Positions 10,401 to 20,000 of a stretch of 64,000 bases of DNA are shown here, in pieces. Both the position numbers and the translations under genes were made by a program. The notes below the pieces were generated by a model. It searched no databases. It was not told the origin of the DNA and was given only the letters and a program-made list of their open reading frames with translations. How positions within the stretch are numbered: position 1 is the first letter of the stretch; each line of letters begins with the position of its first letter. Source of the DNA: Limnoperna fortunei (taxonomy: Eukaryota; Mollusca; Bivalvia; Mytilida; Modiolidae); contig OX104113.1 in assembly GCA_944474755.1 (NCBI GenBank), positions 65,120,074 to 65,184,073 on the forward strand, given 5' to 3'.

Positions 10401-12718
10401 GCCGATTGTGTACTATAGTTGTGGTGTGTGTCAAATTTGATGGTATTTTTTCAAAATGATGTGTATTTACTTTATTGAGCTTCTTGATAAAAATAATAGA
10501 AATATAATTAATACTTGATTTTATTAGTTATTTATGCTAAAATCACAGTATCTTTTCAACCATGAAACTTTCTATCTTTACCGAACGCAGTGCAATATAT
10601 GTAGGCATTATATGTCTTATTTTGACAGAAGCTAAAACACCTTCTCTGTATTGGAAACGCAATCCAAAGTTCTAAAAAGCAGATTCCAGAAAGTAAATAA
10701 AACAGTCGAATGTACAACAGGTTATGATAAGCTGAAAGAAGACTTCGAATTCGTCAAGGAAAGTTGGATGCAACAGTATAATGCCTTCAGTGTCTTGGAT
10801 GTTGACCTTAACAGAAAAGTCATGGATGATAAAGAACTTAAAGCCCAACTTGTAATGATCAATGGATTTTTTGGTAGATACCGGTATTTCTTTCATAGAT
10901 GAAACCTCTTTTTAAAAAAACATTGAAAAGTAATAAAATTTAAAATAGTGAGAATAAATGTTATGATTATATCACTATTGAAAGTTACTATGTTTTTTAC
11001 TACCCACAATAGAATGGTCGCGTTCGTATAAATTTACAGTAAAATTGACCAGTGTGAGGCTTGAATAGCTGTTGATATTAAACATTGAAGAAATAACACA
11101 ATTGCCGCAGTAAATCTGTCAATCGGGGTGTCCTCTTTGAAGTCTGCGCGAATATATCCTGTTAAGTGATTTGTACTGAGGGATAGCTACGGGTCAACGT
11201 GTCTGTTTGAGCAATGAATACTGCTTACCGCGTTTGATTGAGCTTATGATCATTTCGTAGATCCAAGAATTTGCAAGTTGAAATTACTTTCCACAGTTAA
11301 TCGACGTTTTTTTCATTTTTATATAGCGATTTCTATACTTAATTTTGACCTAAATTAGAACGGAAATGTAAGGTAAGAGCAGGCGATTGTTATTTGTTCG
11401 AAAACACATCGGGAATGTCGTTTGCGGTTTACGCAGGAAAGTCTCGCGGTTTGTACGCATAAAATAGAACGTTAAGGTTGTAAATAACGTTAGATCCCGT
11501 TAGAAACAAAATTGGCTGATGTACAATATCAAACCCAAGGAAGATTTTTGACATGTATCGTATGAAATATGGACGTGTTATAGAATCTTTTTTTTCTATC
11601 CGATTTTCGTAAAAAATAGGTTCAATATTGAACCATTAAAAAAACTGCGCTACACGGGGTTTGATTTTAAGTATAGTATGTTTTTTTTTATAATGTAATG
11701 TTTTTTTTGCAACCGGAGGGCTGAATCAGTCACTAAGATGTTAAATGGTTAACACAGCTACAGTGTACAATTTCTCTAGTAAATTACCTGGAAAAAATAT
11801 ATTAATGGCATATTTTGACTTGTAGGCAGAGAATTGAAAACAATTGAAGGTCACATTACAGAAGATAAGTTGTCGTTGGAGGAAGTTGTCAGAGATGTCC
11901 AATTGCTGCAGAAATATTTAGGTAAACAGACTTTGATAGCAGTCCAAAATCCTATAAACATTCATTCGTTTCACACAAACGTTTAATATAACAGACATAG
12001 CAACTTATTGGAGCCTAGAAACATGTTACTTCTATTTAGTGTGAGAAAGGTTAATGTTGATTTACACTTAATGTTTGCAATTCAATTCAGGGAACAACAA
12101 AAAATACAACATGTTCAATCTGAACCTGACCTGTATTTTATCCATCTTATGTGGGATTACATGTAAGATATCTCAAAGTTGAATCTGACGTGTATTTTTT
12201 GAAAGCTGGTTTTTAAATTTTCAATCAATGGGGTGTCTAACTAAGATAATGTAGGGAAACCAAACCTGCCTACCCAACCATTTTAAAACCAACAGCCGCG
12301 TTCGATTTTTGTTACAACCCTGCAAATAAAGTATGTATAATTAATAATTGAACAGTCCATCATTCCAAATATTGGTTTATATTATTTTTATTGTTTGAAT
12401 GACGTTATGCCATATTAAGGAAATTTTCAGCAAATATCACGAGAAGGAAGCCAGAGCACTAGTACCCTGTAAGGAACAAAACAAACCTGGCAATTCTTGT
12501 CAACTGAGGTTTCAATAACTTTCAATAAGCCTGACTAGAATCAGAATCAGATGAATAACTACGTAAACCATTGTTATTGAGGCATATCATTAATTAATAC
12601 GGCATTTTCTTTCCTTTGTTTCATTCCTTCAGTGAATTGTCATTTCAGGAAAATAAAGGAATATGTGGTGAAGAATTGGAAAGGAACTTGGAATGATGAA
12701 TACAGTAGAGAAGGATGA
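7458..12718 (+). CDS. Small spliced gene, putative single-pass membrane protein of unknown function
   Basis: This model is built only from GT-AG borders and frame. Exons: 7,458-7,513 (ATG start, hydrophobic MTAMIALVNLVIVIICQP, signal-like); 7,607-7,717; 8,048-8,102 (TAQVHTLNPADLEFILNE); 8,614-8,718 (contains membrane-like ITVLGIICLILYSCY); 8,875-8,946 (KEILDKCYEDHEKVMEI); 10,670-10,873; 11,826-11,921 (charged, likely helical); 12,633-12,718, stop TGA. The total is about 260 residues, with a charged, possibly coiled-coil second half. Phases agree at every junction except 8,718/8,875, where the model shifts by one base unless a weaker donor at 8,722 is used. The acceptor at 10,669 is also weak; a stronger one at 10,628 leads to a stop. 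Exon 2 overlaps a dispersed repeat at its end, so it may be spurious or exonised. The best-supported exons are 3, 4, 7 and 8. No family is recognised. Confidence 0.45.
7680..7870 (+). repeat. Second copy of the dispersed element (no CAAT tail)
   Basis: It matches 4,832-5,045 in order: CACGATAAAGACCCC, GTAGCGACTACAAC, TTCTCC, GGTCCATCCC, GGTAACTTGTC and CCTGAATATAGCAC. It is truncated before the tetranucleotide tail. It overlaps the 3' end of proposed exon 2 of the spliced gene, whose GTAAGC donor is supplied by repeat sequence. Confidence 0.65.
7951..7970. repeat. (TG)10 microsatellite
   Basis: This is a pure TG dinucleotide run within a proposed intron. Confidence 0.95.
9100..9460 (+). repeat. 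Unnamed dispersed repeat family, copy 2
   Basis: It shares with 2,370-2,880 the blocks GTTACAAGTC-TCCTTGACTTT, GTTTACAA...TTCAATG, CGCGAGACTTTTCC, GGATCTAAAACAGAAGCATAAG and the end GGTAAGCGGTTTTCATT. It is shorter than copy 1 through internal deletions. Confidence 0.55.
9745..9906. mobile_element. 162-bp near-perfect palindrome, MITE-like hairpin
   Basis: The left arm starts AAATAATTCATGGCTGCC and the right arm ends with its reverse complement, GGCAGCCATGAATTATTT. Pairing continues inwards for about 65 bases on each side, with few mismatches, to a loop near 9,825. No transposase is encoded. This is a foldback miniature element or a hairpin-forming intronic insertion. It lies in the proposed intron 8,947-10,669. 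Confidence 0.8.
10030..10385 (+). repeat. Irregular low-complexity tandem repeat
   Basis: The words TGTTTTGTCTAC, TAGAAG, TGGTGTTTTGTC and AATTGTTTTG recur about ten times with irregular spacing. Frames that stay open here reflect the repeat and are not genes. Confidence 0.7.
11205..11640 (-). repeat. Unnamed dispersed repeat family, copy 3 (inverted)
   Basis: The reverse complement contains ACGAAAATCGGATAG, TTACAACCTTAACG, CCGCGAGACTTTCCTGCG, GGATCTACGAAATGATCATAAG and GGTAAGCAGTATTCATT. These are the same blocks, in the same order, as 2,370-2,880 and 9,100-9,460. Confidence 0.55.
12385..12525 (-). repeat. SINE fragment
   Basis: The fragment reads TTGTTTGAATGACGTTATGCC, then TTTTCAGCAAATATCACGAG, AAGCCAGAG and GGCAATTCTTGTCAACTGAG. 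It parallels the full minus-strand SINE at 12,838-13,085 but lacks the tRNA-like head. Confidence 0.5.
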
Positions 12719-12837
12719 AAATATTAACACTTGTGTTTGTTATATTTCGTATTCAATATATTGTCTTAATTTTACAATAATGAAAATTTTCAATTGTAAA
12801 TATTATTCCAAGAAAAACAAATATCCACCAGTAAAAT

Positions 12838-13085
12838 TGTTTGTTTGAATGGTGTTTACGACACTTTCATCAATTTTTCAGCTATATATCATGACGTCCA
12901 GTTTTTATTGGGGAGAAAGCCAGAGATCCCGGAGAAAACCCCCAACCAGCGGTAGGAAAACTGGCAATCCTTGTCAATTAAGATCGGAGTCGAGTACACC
13001 CTGCCCTACGTGAGACTCGAACCCGCAATCTCAGTGTTGGCAGACCATGCACGTGATCGTTAACAACTGAGACCAACGAGACCCC
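12838..13085 (-). mobile_element. tRNA-derived SINE, nearly complete
   Basis: Read on the minus strand it begins GGGGTCTCGTTGGTCTCAG. It carries a Pol III B-box-like GGTTCGAGTCT, then the body motifs GACAAGGATTGCCAGTTTTC and GGGGGTTTTCTCCGGGAT, and ends in a CAAACAAAC tail. The head, body and tail order is that of tRNA-derived SINEs. Related fragments occur near 12.4, 15.4 and 16.9 kb. Confidence 0.75.
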
Positions 13086-13304
13086 CTCAACCAGTAAGAT
13101 TATCACCGTCAAAATTACTAATATTGTTTAAAGATTAAATGTTAGTCGTTTAATACCAAGAGAGAGAAAGAGAGTTTCATTGATCGATTTTCGTAGACAT
13201 TTTCACTTATCTTACTAAATATAAAATAAAATTATAAAATATACACAAACCCAGATTTATCATGGAAGATAAAAATCTGGTGTAAAACATATCTTTTCAT
13301 ATGT

Positions 13305-13660
13305 GTCTTATCCATCAGCATCTGGGCTGGAGGGTAGGTCGGCCTTCTGGACCCCGAAGATGGGCATTGCCATGGACCTTCTGCCGTTGTTGCTCCCCTG
13401 AGTGATACGGGATTTCGTTCCTAGAACGAACGAATTTACATTTAATTTTACTGTTATTCCATAATGTTCAATCCATCGGGTTCTAGAGTTTTTAATTGAT
13501 TTACCAAAAATGTTTCTCAAAGTCTTCTGGTTGATGTATTCCACTTTGGGTTTTGTTCAATAATTTGGCATTTTACAGTATCAAAAGAATGGCCTGTAGT
13601 TTTAAGGTGGCGAGTTAAAGGACAATTTCTGTTTTTCGTGGAAAAGGAGCGATGGCTGTT
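13305..13660 (-). pseudogene. Remnant of a Penelope-like GIY-YIG endonuclease tail
   Basis: The minus strand reads PLTRHLKTTGHSFD, then CQIIEQNPK and, after a one-base frame change, RWIEHYGITVKLN. The order RH-x6-GHS, then I-E-Q, then W-I is the pattern of the C-terminal half of GIY-YIG domains attached to Penelope-like reverse transcriptases. The catalytic GIY-YIG start is absent. It faces away from the RT remnant at 14.2-15.4 kb, so it belongs to a separate, oppositely oriented copy. Confidence 0.5.
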
Positions 13661-14021
13661 GGTACATAGTCTGTTGAAAACACATATGTTGTCACGATAT
13701 CAAATGTCTAGAAATTACCCATGACAGAACTTACTTCGTCATCAATGACTCTAAATCAGACAATGTATATAATGAAGATTAAAATCTGTCAAATTTTAGA
13801 TTGACTTATTGATAACATCAATTAAAAATGGATACATCAATTAAATCTAGAACCTGATGGATTGGACGAGCGTAATCCACAGATAGAATACTAAAATATT
13901 TATGGTCCTACAATAATATGAACAACACAAATATTTTGGGTCATTCAGCATTTGAACATTTTTATTTTTTTTGTAAAGTGAACAAAAATATACTTTTATT
14001 TTGAATTTTTCATTCAATCAA

Positions 14022-14056
14022 TGCCTGATGAAGCTCTTTGGTAGAGCGAAATATTG
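14022..14056 (+). ncRNA. Hammerhead ribozyme core in a Penelope-like terminal region
   Basis: CTGATGA (14,025-14,031) is followed by a short stem, GCTCT with AGAGC around a TTGGT loop, and then GAAA (14,048-14,051). These are the invariant core and stem II of a hammerhead ribozyme. Hammerhead motifs are known in the terminal repeats of Penelope-like elements, and an RT remnant on the same strand begins about 150 bases downstream. Stem III and the cleavage triplet are not obvious, so activity is uncertain. Confidence 0.6.
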
Positions 14057-14204
14057 CGTTCCTTATATATTATTTGTAGATAGTAGTGTTGTTATAATTA
14101 TTTTCATTAGACAACTAAATTGTTTGCATCTGACTGATCCAACAATAATTAAACAACGAGATTTATGTTGCTATTTATAGATTACTTATATTCTTTTATC
14201 CGGC

Positions 14205-15392
14205 AACATGAATCTAAAGCATAGACCAGAAATAACCATAAAACCAGCCGGCATGTTGAGTGCTGTAGTTGTTACGAATATGTAGGATTATATTAAAGAG
14301 AGTGTCAAACAACTGTCAAATACCTAATTTTACAAAAAACTTGCATCTGACCCTACAACTGCTATAACGAAGGAAATACAGTCAACCTTATCTAAGTTGA
14401 ATAAAGAATGTTACGTCGATAATGATTCACGTGAATATTTAATTCCTGAAAACTGCTCTGCGGGTAGATTCTATCTTCGTCCCAAACTACAGAAAGAATA
14501 ACCCATTGAATCTGCTAATGGACACCCTACGGAAAAGATTTCGGAATTTGTCGATCACCATCTAAGACCATTTGTAAAAGCCTATCCATCCCATATTCAA
14601 GATACAATAGATTGTCTGAAAAAAAATGCAATCCCTAAATCCTTTAACTCAAAATAAATTGCTTGCTACTATGGATGTGTCATCTTTGTGTACAAACATA
14701 CCACAAAATGAAGGAATTGCTTGCTTTGAAGTTGTGTGGAACACCAGACAGGAAAAAATCCCTCCACAGAATATCTTGTTAAATTGCTAACTCTCGTCTT
14801 TCAGAACAACAATTTTGTTTTAATGACGAACACTACATCCAAATGAGTGGTACTAGCATGGGAACTAATATGACTCCGTCTTATGCCAATATATTTATGG
14901 GAAATCTTGAAAAAACAGCTTCTGTCTGGTGCACCATATAAACCATTGTCATGCTTCCGTTTCATTGATGACATCGACATTAAATGGAATGAAAGCGAAG
15001 AACATTTTATAATTTTGTTTAACTACTACAACAACTATCATCCCACCATCAAATTAACTCTCTAATTCTCTGGTCACAAAATATCCTGTCTCGACTCTAC
15101 TACCTACATCCAAAACGGAATGACGACAACAAAACTTCACACGAAAGCAACAAACACCAATTTTTCCCCCAAAAGTTGCCACCAAAGTCATTGTTCGCGC
15201 AATATCCCCTTCAGTCAAGCTATACGTATCAAAAGAATTTGCTCAACAGAAAATATCCAAAACCATCGTTTAAATGAGCTCCGGACACATCTTCTCAAAA
15301 GAGGCTACAAGAACAAAAGCATCGCCGAGGCATTTGGAAAAGCTTACAATGTTTCTAGTGATTCGAGTGACTACATTAAAGTTATTGGATAA
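14205..15392 (+). pseudogene. Penelope-like reverse transcriptase, frame-broken
   Basis: Pieces in different frames line up as one Penelope-type RT. They are KHRPEITIKPA (14,218), LIPENCSAGRFYLRPKLQK followed by a stop (14,440-14,502), [20 protein letters not shown] (14,540), [19 protein letters not shown] (14,843-14,900), and FRFIDDIDIKWNESEEHF (14,950), where F-I-D-D is the catalytic YxDD equivalent. The last pieces are NNYHPTIKLTL and then SCHQSHCSRNIPFSQAIRIK at 15,120-15,392. At least three frameshifts and internal stops are present, so it is not functional. No GIY-YIG domain follows, as a SINE fragment starts about 30 bases later. The hammerhead core sits upstream in the expected place. 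Confidence 0.75.
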
Positions 15393-15420
15393 AGTCAGTT
15401 CCTAAGTAACCATGACAATA

Positions 15421-15545
15421 ATTGGTATAAAGGTAGGAAAACTAGAAATCCTTGACAGTTAAGATTGGAGTTGAGCACACCCTCCCGCAGTGAAACTCAA
15501 ACCTAGAACCTCAGTGTAGACAGGCATTTGACTAATAGTAAGATG
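15421..15545 (-). repeat. SINE fragment (body and head)
   Basis: It contains GTAGGAAAACTAGAAATCC, TTGACAGTTAAGATTGGAG and GAAACTCAAACCTAGAACC. These match the minus-strand order of the SINE at 12,838-13,085 with considerable divergence. Confidence 0.55.
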
Positions 15546-15549
15546 ACTA

Positions 15550-16737
15550 TGTTAATTACGAAAAAACAAAACCATAAATCTGTATGCCCCCAACGGGAAC
15601 AAAATACATTTTACTCATGTACACGATATAAATGCAAATAAATTAATGTAGACTTAAACTGGATGCACTGAAGCCAGAGACTGGGGCGTTTGACCTCCAT
15701 TATGGAAACTAAACTAGTAAAGGCATATATTTAACATTCATTTGACATACTTAGAATTCCACATTTTAGTAATGTACATGTTGTAAACGTTTTGTACATG
15801 AATTTTACAACTTTAGGTTACCTTAAAGGAGAATTAAGAATCCTTCCACCTGTGCCTGCTTAAGGTAGTCATTCTGGTCGTTTGGATTGGTCGTTTTGGC
15901 CTATAATTCATTTTGTGTACATTTGTAACAAGAAATATGAAAACTTGACACAATCAAATTAAAATGAAATGTTCCCTCCTTTTTACTCTTTAGCAAAGTA
16001 AAAAAGGGTTGACACTTGAATGTACTTTATCATCTACTATTGATTAAGTGGCTGACTACAACCTTAATTCACAAGGCAGCAGAAGGTTTGGGATTTCTTT
16101 AGGTACTGTGGTTCCTCCTAATAAAAACTGAAGGTCACGAATTTGATGAAAGCAAAAAAAAATATTTCAAATTGGGCAACATACCCTCATAAAATTGAAA
16201 TCAAATCACACCTGGAACACTAATTTTTCTCAAATGGTTAATTAAAAAGTATATGCCGAAAGTTTTACTATAGGAAGTGTATAAGCCACATGGTTCATTG
16301 GAAGAAATTTCAGTTACTAAAGCAATTTCAAATATGAACACAAATTTTAAGTAAGGTGTTATGTTTATTCTGTCATAATTGTAAATTAACAATTACAAAA
16401 TGAATAATTTGACTGATCTCTAAGGCAGTGAACGGGTTCCTTTGGTTTATGATGGTGTAACATTATACGAAGTAACAAGTCATATAAAGGCACTGTCAAA
16501 CAGATTTGGCTCAAGCAATCATTGCATTTTAATGACCAACTTGGTTTTTTGTCACCACATCCTTTTCACTTTTAGCCATGTCCTTCATATTTTTATTTGC
16601 TGTTCCTGTTTAAAATAATACTATTTATCCAAGTATAAACTATAATCAAGGCCGATATAAACTGCATGATCCAAAAGCCTTTTTTTCATCAATATCTTCG
16701 AAGGTGACGGTTTAATTTTAATGGGAGGCTGTCCTTT
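15550..16737. other. Gene-free stretch
   Basis: I see AT-rich sequence without long frames or credible exon borders. Nothing repeats within the window here. Confidence 0.4.
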
Positions 16738-16918
16738 AATTTTGAAAACCGTGTCCTGTTCGAGTGTATATTTATTTGTAGAAACGTATTAGTCTATTTA
16801 GCACAAAAGTCTTACATTCGCTTTAAAAGTAAAGGGATATATTCGAAACAACTTACCACAGTAATGTTTCTCTTTTTTGTGTTGTTTGATGATAAATCAT
16901 GACAGAGTTCAAATTAAA

Positions 16919-17080
16919 CTGTTAATTGACAAGGATTCCCAGTTTTCCTACCGAAGGTCCGGGGATCTCCCCGGCTACTCCGGCCCCCCCCCCCCAATAA
17001 AAACTTGACGCCATGAAATAGCTGAAAAATTGCTGAAAGTGGCGTTAAACATGATTCAAACAAACAAACAAACAAATGAA
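16919..17080 (+). mobile_element. SINE inserted in the first 835-bp unit
   Basis: The unit is interrupted after GAGTTCAAATTAAACT and resumes with AACTGATGTTAGGAATT. The insert runs from TTAATTGACAAGGATTCCC through CCGGGGATCTCCCCGG, AATAAAAACTTGACGCC and TGGCGTTAAACATG to a (CAAA)n tail. It is 5'-truncated and lacks the tRNA-like head. Confidence 0.75.
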
Positions 17081-20000
17081 ACTGATGTTAGGAATTTTTT
17101 TTTTGTTGAAAGATGCAAATTCGTGCCGTGCTATTCAATAAGAAAATAAAAAGTAATAAATGCGCATGTTTAGCTTCGTGCATTTCGCCTGTATAGTACA
17201 TACAGCTTAATATTCAATGCTGACGTATAACTGGTTCAACAAAAGATAATTCTGTTTAATATATTATATTTCTCTACCTTTAAAGACCTTACACCTTCAA
17301 AAAAATTAGTCATAGATCGGATTTTTACCTTTTATATTGAAAACTACACATCATGCTTATTAAATTGTTTCAAAATTCTTTATTGAAATAGCTAAAGAAA
17401 AATAACTGCTTCTATATTCCTTCACTTAACCTTAAACACAAAAGAACACATCAACAAATTTAATCTCCGTCCGGAGTACTACTTTATATTGCATCAATTC
17501 AAATATTATCATAAAGTTCTTAGTGTATTTTGTTTGTATAAACACATGCTTTAATGTGTTGTCTTTTCAAATATCTAAGCAATTTTTCAGCTATATCACG
17601 GTAACTGTTAACAGTTCTAGATGTATAATATGTTAACAACAAGTCGATGTATATGTGGTTATACAAGTTTTTCTTTCTTTCATTCATGTTGTATTTTCTT
17701 GATCAAAAGCGGTGCGCATTAAATACGTTATATGAAAACCATTTTAAAAACAGTCTTGTTCGAGCGTGTTTATTTTAAAAAAAAGTCTAAGTCTCTGTAG
17801 CACAAAAGTCATACATTCGCTATAAAATTAAAAGGAAATAATTCGGAACAACTTATATAATAATAATTTTTCTCTTTTTTGTGTTGTTTGATTAAATATC
17901 ATGACTGAGTTCAAATGGAACCGATGTTAGGAATTAATCGAAGTTTTGTTTGTTGAAACATTCAAAATCGTGCGGTGCTATTCAATCAGAAAACAAAAAA
18001 AGCTTAGAGCAATTCAGCTACATACAAGTATATACAGCTTACTAAACTATTCAATGCTGACGTAAAAATGGTTCCACAAAAGATGATTCTGTTTAATAAA
18101 TTATATCTCTCTACCTTATAAGACCTTTCACCTTTAACAAATAGTCATACATCAGATTTAAACATTTTATGCTGAAAACCACACATCATGCTTATTAAAT
18201 TGTTTCAAAAGTATTTGTTGAAATAGCTAACCAAATAACTGCTTCTATTTTTCTTCACTTAATCTTTAACATAAATGAGCACATCAACAAATTTTATTCT
18301 CCATCCGGGGTACTCCTTTATATTGCATCAATTCAAATGTTATCGTCATGCACCAAGTGTATTTTGTTTATACAGACACATACTCTTTTCAAATATCTAA
18401 GCAATTTTTCAGCTATACCATGGTAACTGTTAACAGTTCTTAATATATAATATGCTACCAACAAGGCGATGTATGTTTAAAAAGTTGTCCTTTCTTTCAT
18501 TTGTTTTGCATGTTCTTGAACAAAAGCGGTGCACATGAAATAGGTTTATGAATACCATTCTGAAAACTGTCCTGTTCGAGTGTATTTATTTTTAGGAACG
18601 TCTATTTCTCTTTGGACAAAAGTCTTTCACTTGCTTTTAAATTAAAGGAAAAATATTTCGGAACAACCTACCACAGTAATTTTTTTTCTTATTGGTGTGG
18701 TTTGATGATAAATCGTGACAGAATTCAAACTAGAACTGATGTTAGGAATTAATCGAAGTTTTGTTTGTTGAAGATACAAATTCTTGCCGTGCAATTCAAT
18801 CAAAAAATTAATAGTGCTTAACGCAATTCGCCTGTATATAGTATATACAGCTTACTATTTAATGCTGACGTATAAATGGTTCAACAAAAGATAATTCTGT
18901 TTAATATATTATATTTCTCTACCTTTAAAGACCTTACACCTTTAAAAATTTAGTCTTAAATCGGATTTAAACATTTTAAATTGAAAACTACATATCATGC
19001 TTATTAAATTGTTTCAAAATTCTTTATTAAAATTGCGTAACAAAAAATAACTGCTTCTGTTTTTCTTCACTTAATCTTTCACACAAATAAGTTCATCAAC
19101 AGATTTATTCCTCTGTCCGTAGAACTCCTTCATATTGCATTAATATAAATGTTATCATTATGCACTGGATTTTGTTTGTTAAAACACATACTTTAATGTG
19201 TTCTCTTTTCAAATATCTAAGCAATTTTTCAGCTATATCATGGTAACTGTTAACAGTTCTAAATGTATAATATGTTAACAACAAGGCGATGTATATGTGG
19301 TAATACAAGTTTTTCTTTCTTTCATTCGTTTTGTATTTTCTGGATCAAAAGCGGTGCACATGAAATAGGTTTATGAATACCATTCTGAAAACTGTCCTGT
19401 TCGAGAGTATTTATTTTTAGAAACGTTCTAAGTCTATTTAGCACAAGTCTTACATTCGCTTTTAAAGTAAAGGGATATAATTCGAAACAACTTACCATTA
19501 TGCTAGTAATTTTCTCTTATTTTTGTGTTTGGTTTGATGATAAATCATGACAGAGTTCAAATGGAACCGATGTTAGGAATTAATCAAAAGTTTTGTTTGT
19601 TGAAAGATTCAAAATCGTGCGGTGCTATTCAGTCAGAAAATAAAAAAGCTTAGTGCAATTCGCCTGTATAGTATATACAGCTTACTATACTATTCAATGC
19701 TGACGTAGAAATGGTTCAACAAAAGATAATTTTGTTTAATATATTATATTTCTCTACTTTAAAAGACCTTACACCTTTAAAATTTTGTCTTAAATCGGAT
19801 TTAAACATTTTATATTGAAAACTACATATCATGCTTATTAAATTGTTTCTAAATTCTTTATGAAAATTGCGTAACAAAAAATAACTGCTTCTGTTTTTCT
19901 TCACTTAATCTTTCACATAAATAAGCTTTTCAACAAATTTATTCCTCTGTCCGTAGTACTCCTTCATATTGCATCAATATAAATGTTATCATTATGTACT

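Noticed and set aside
12900..13085. tRNA gene
   Set aside because: The B-box-like sequence belongs to the head of a SINE. No full cloverleaf with anticodon arm could be drawn.
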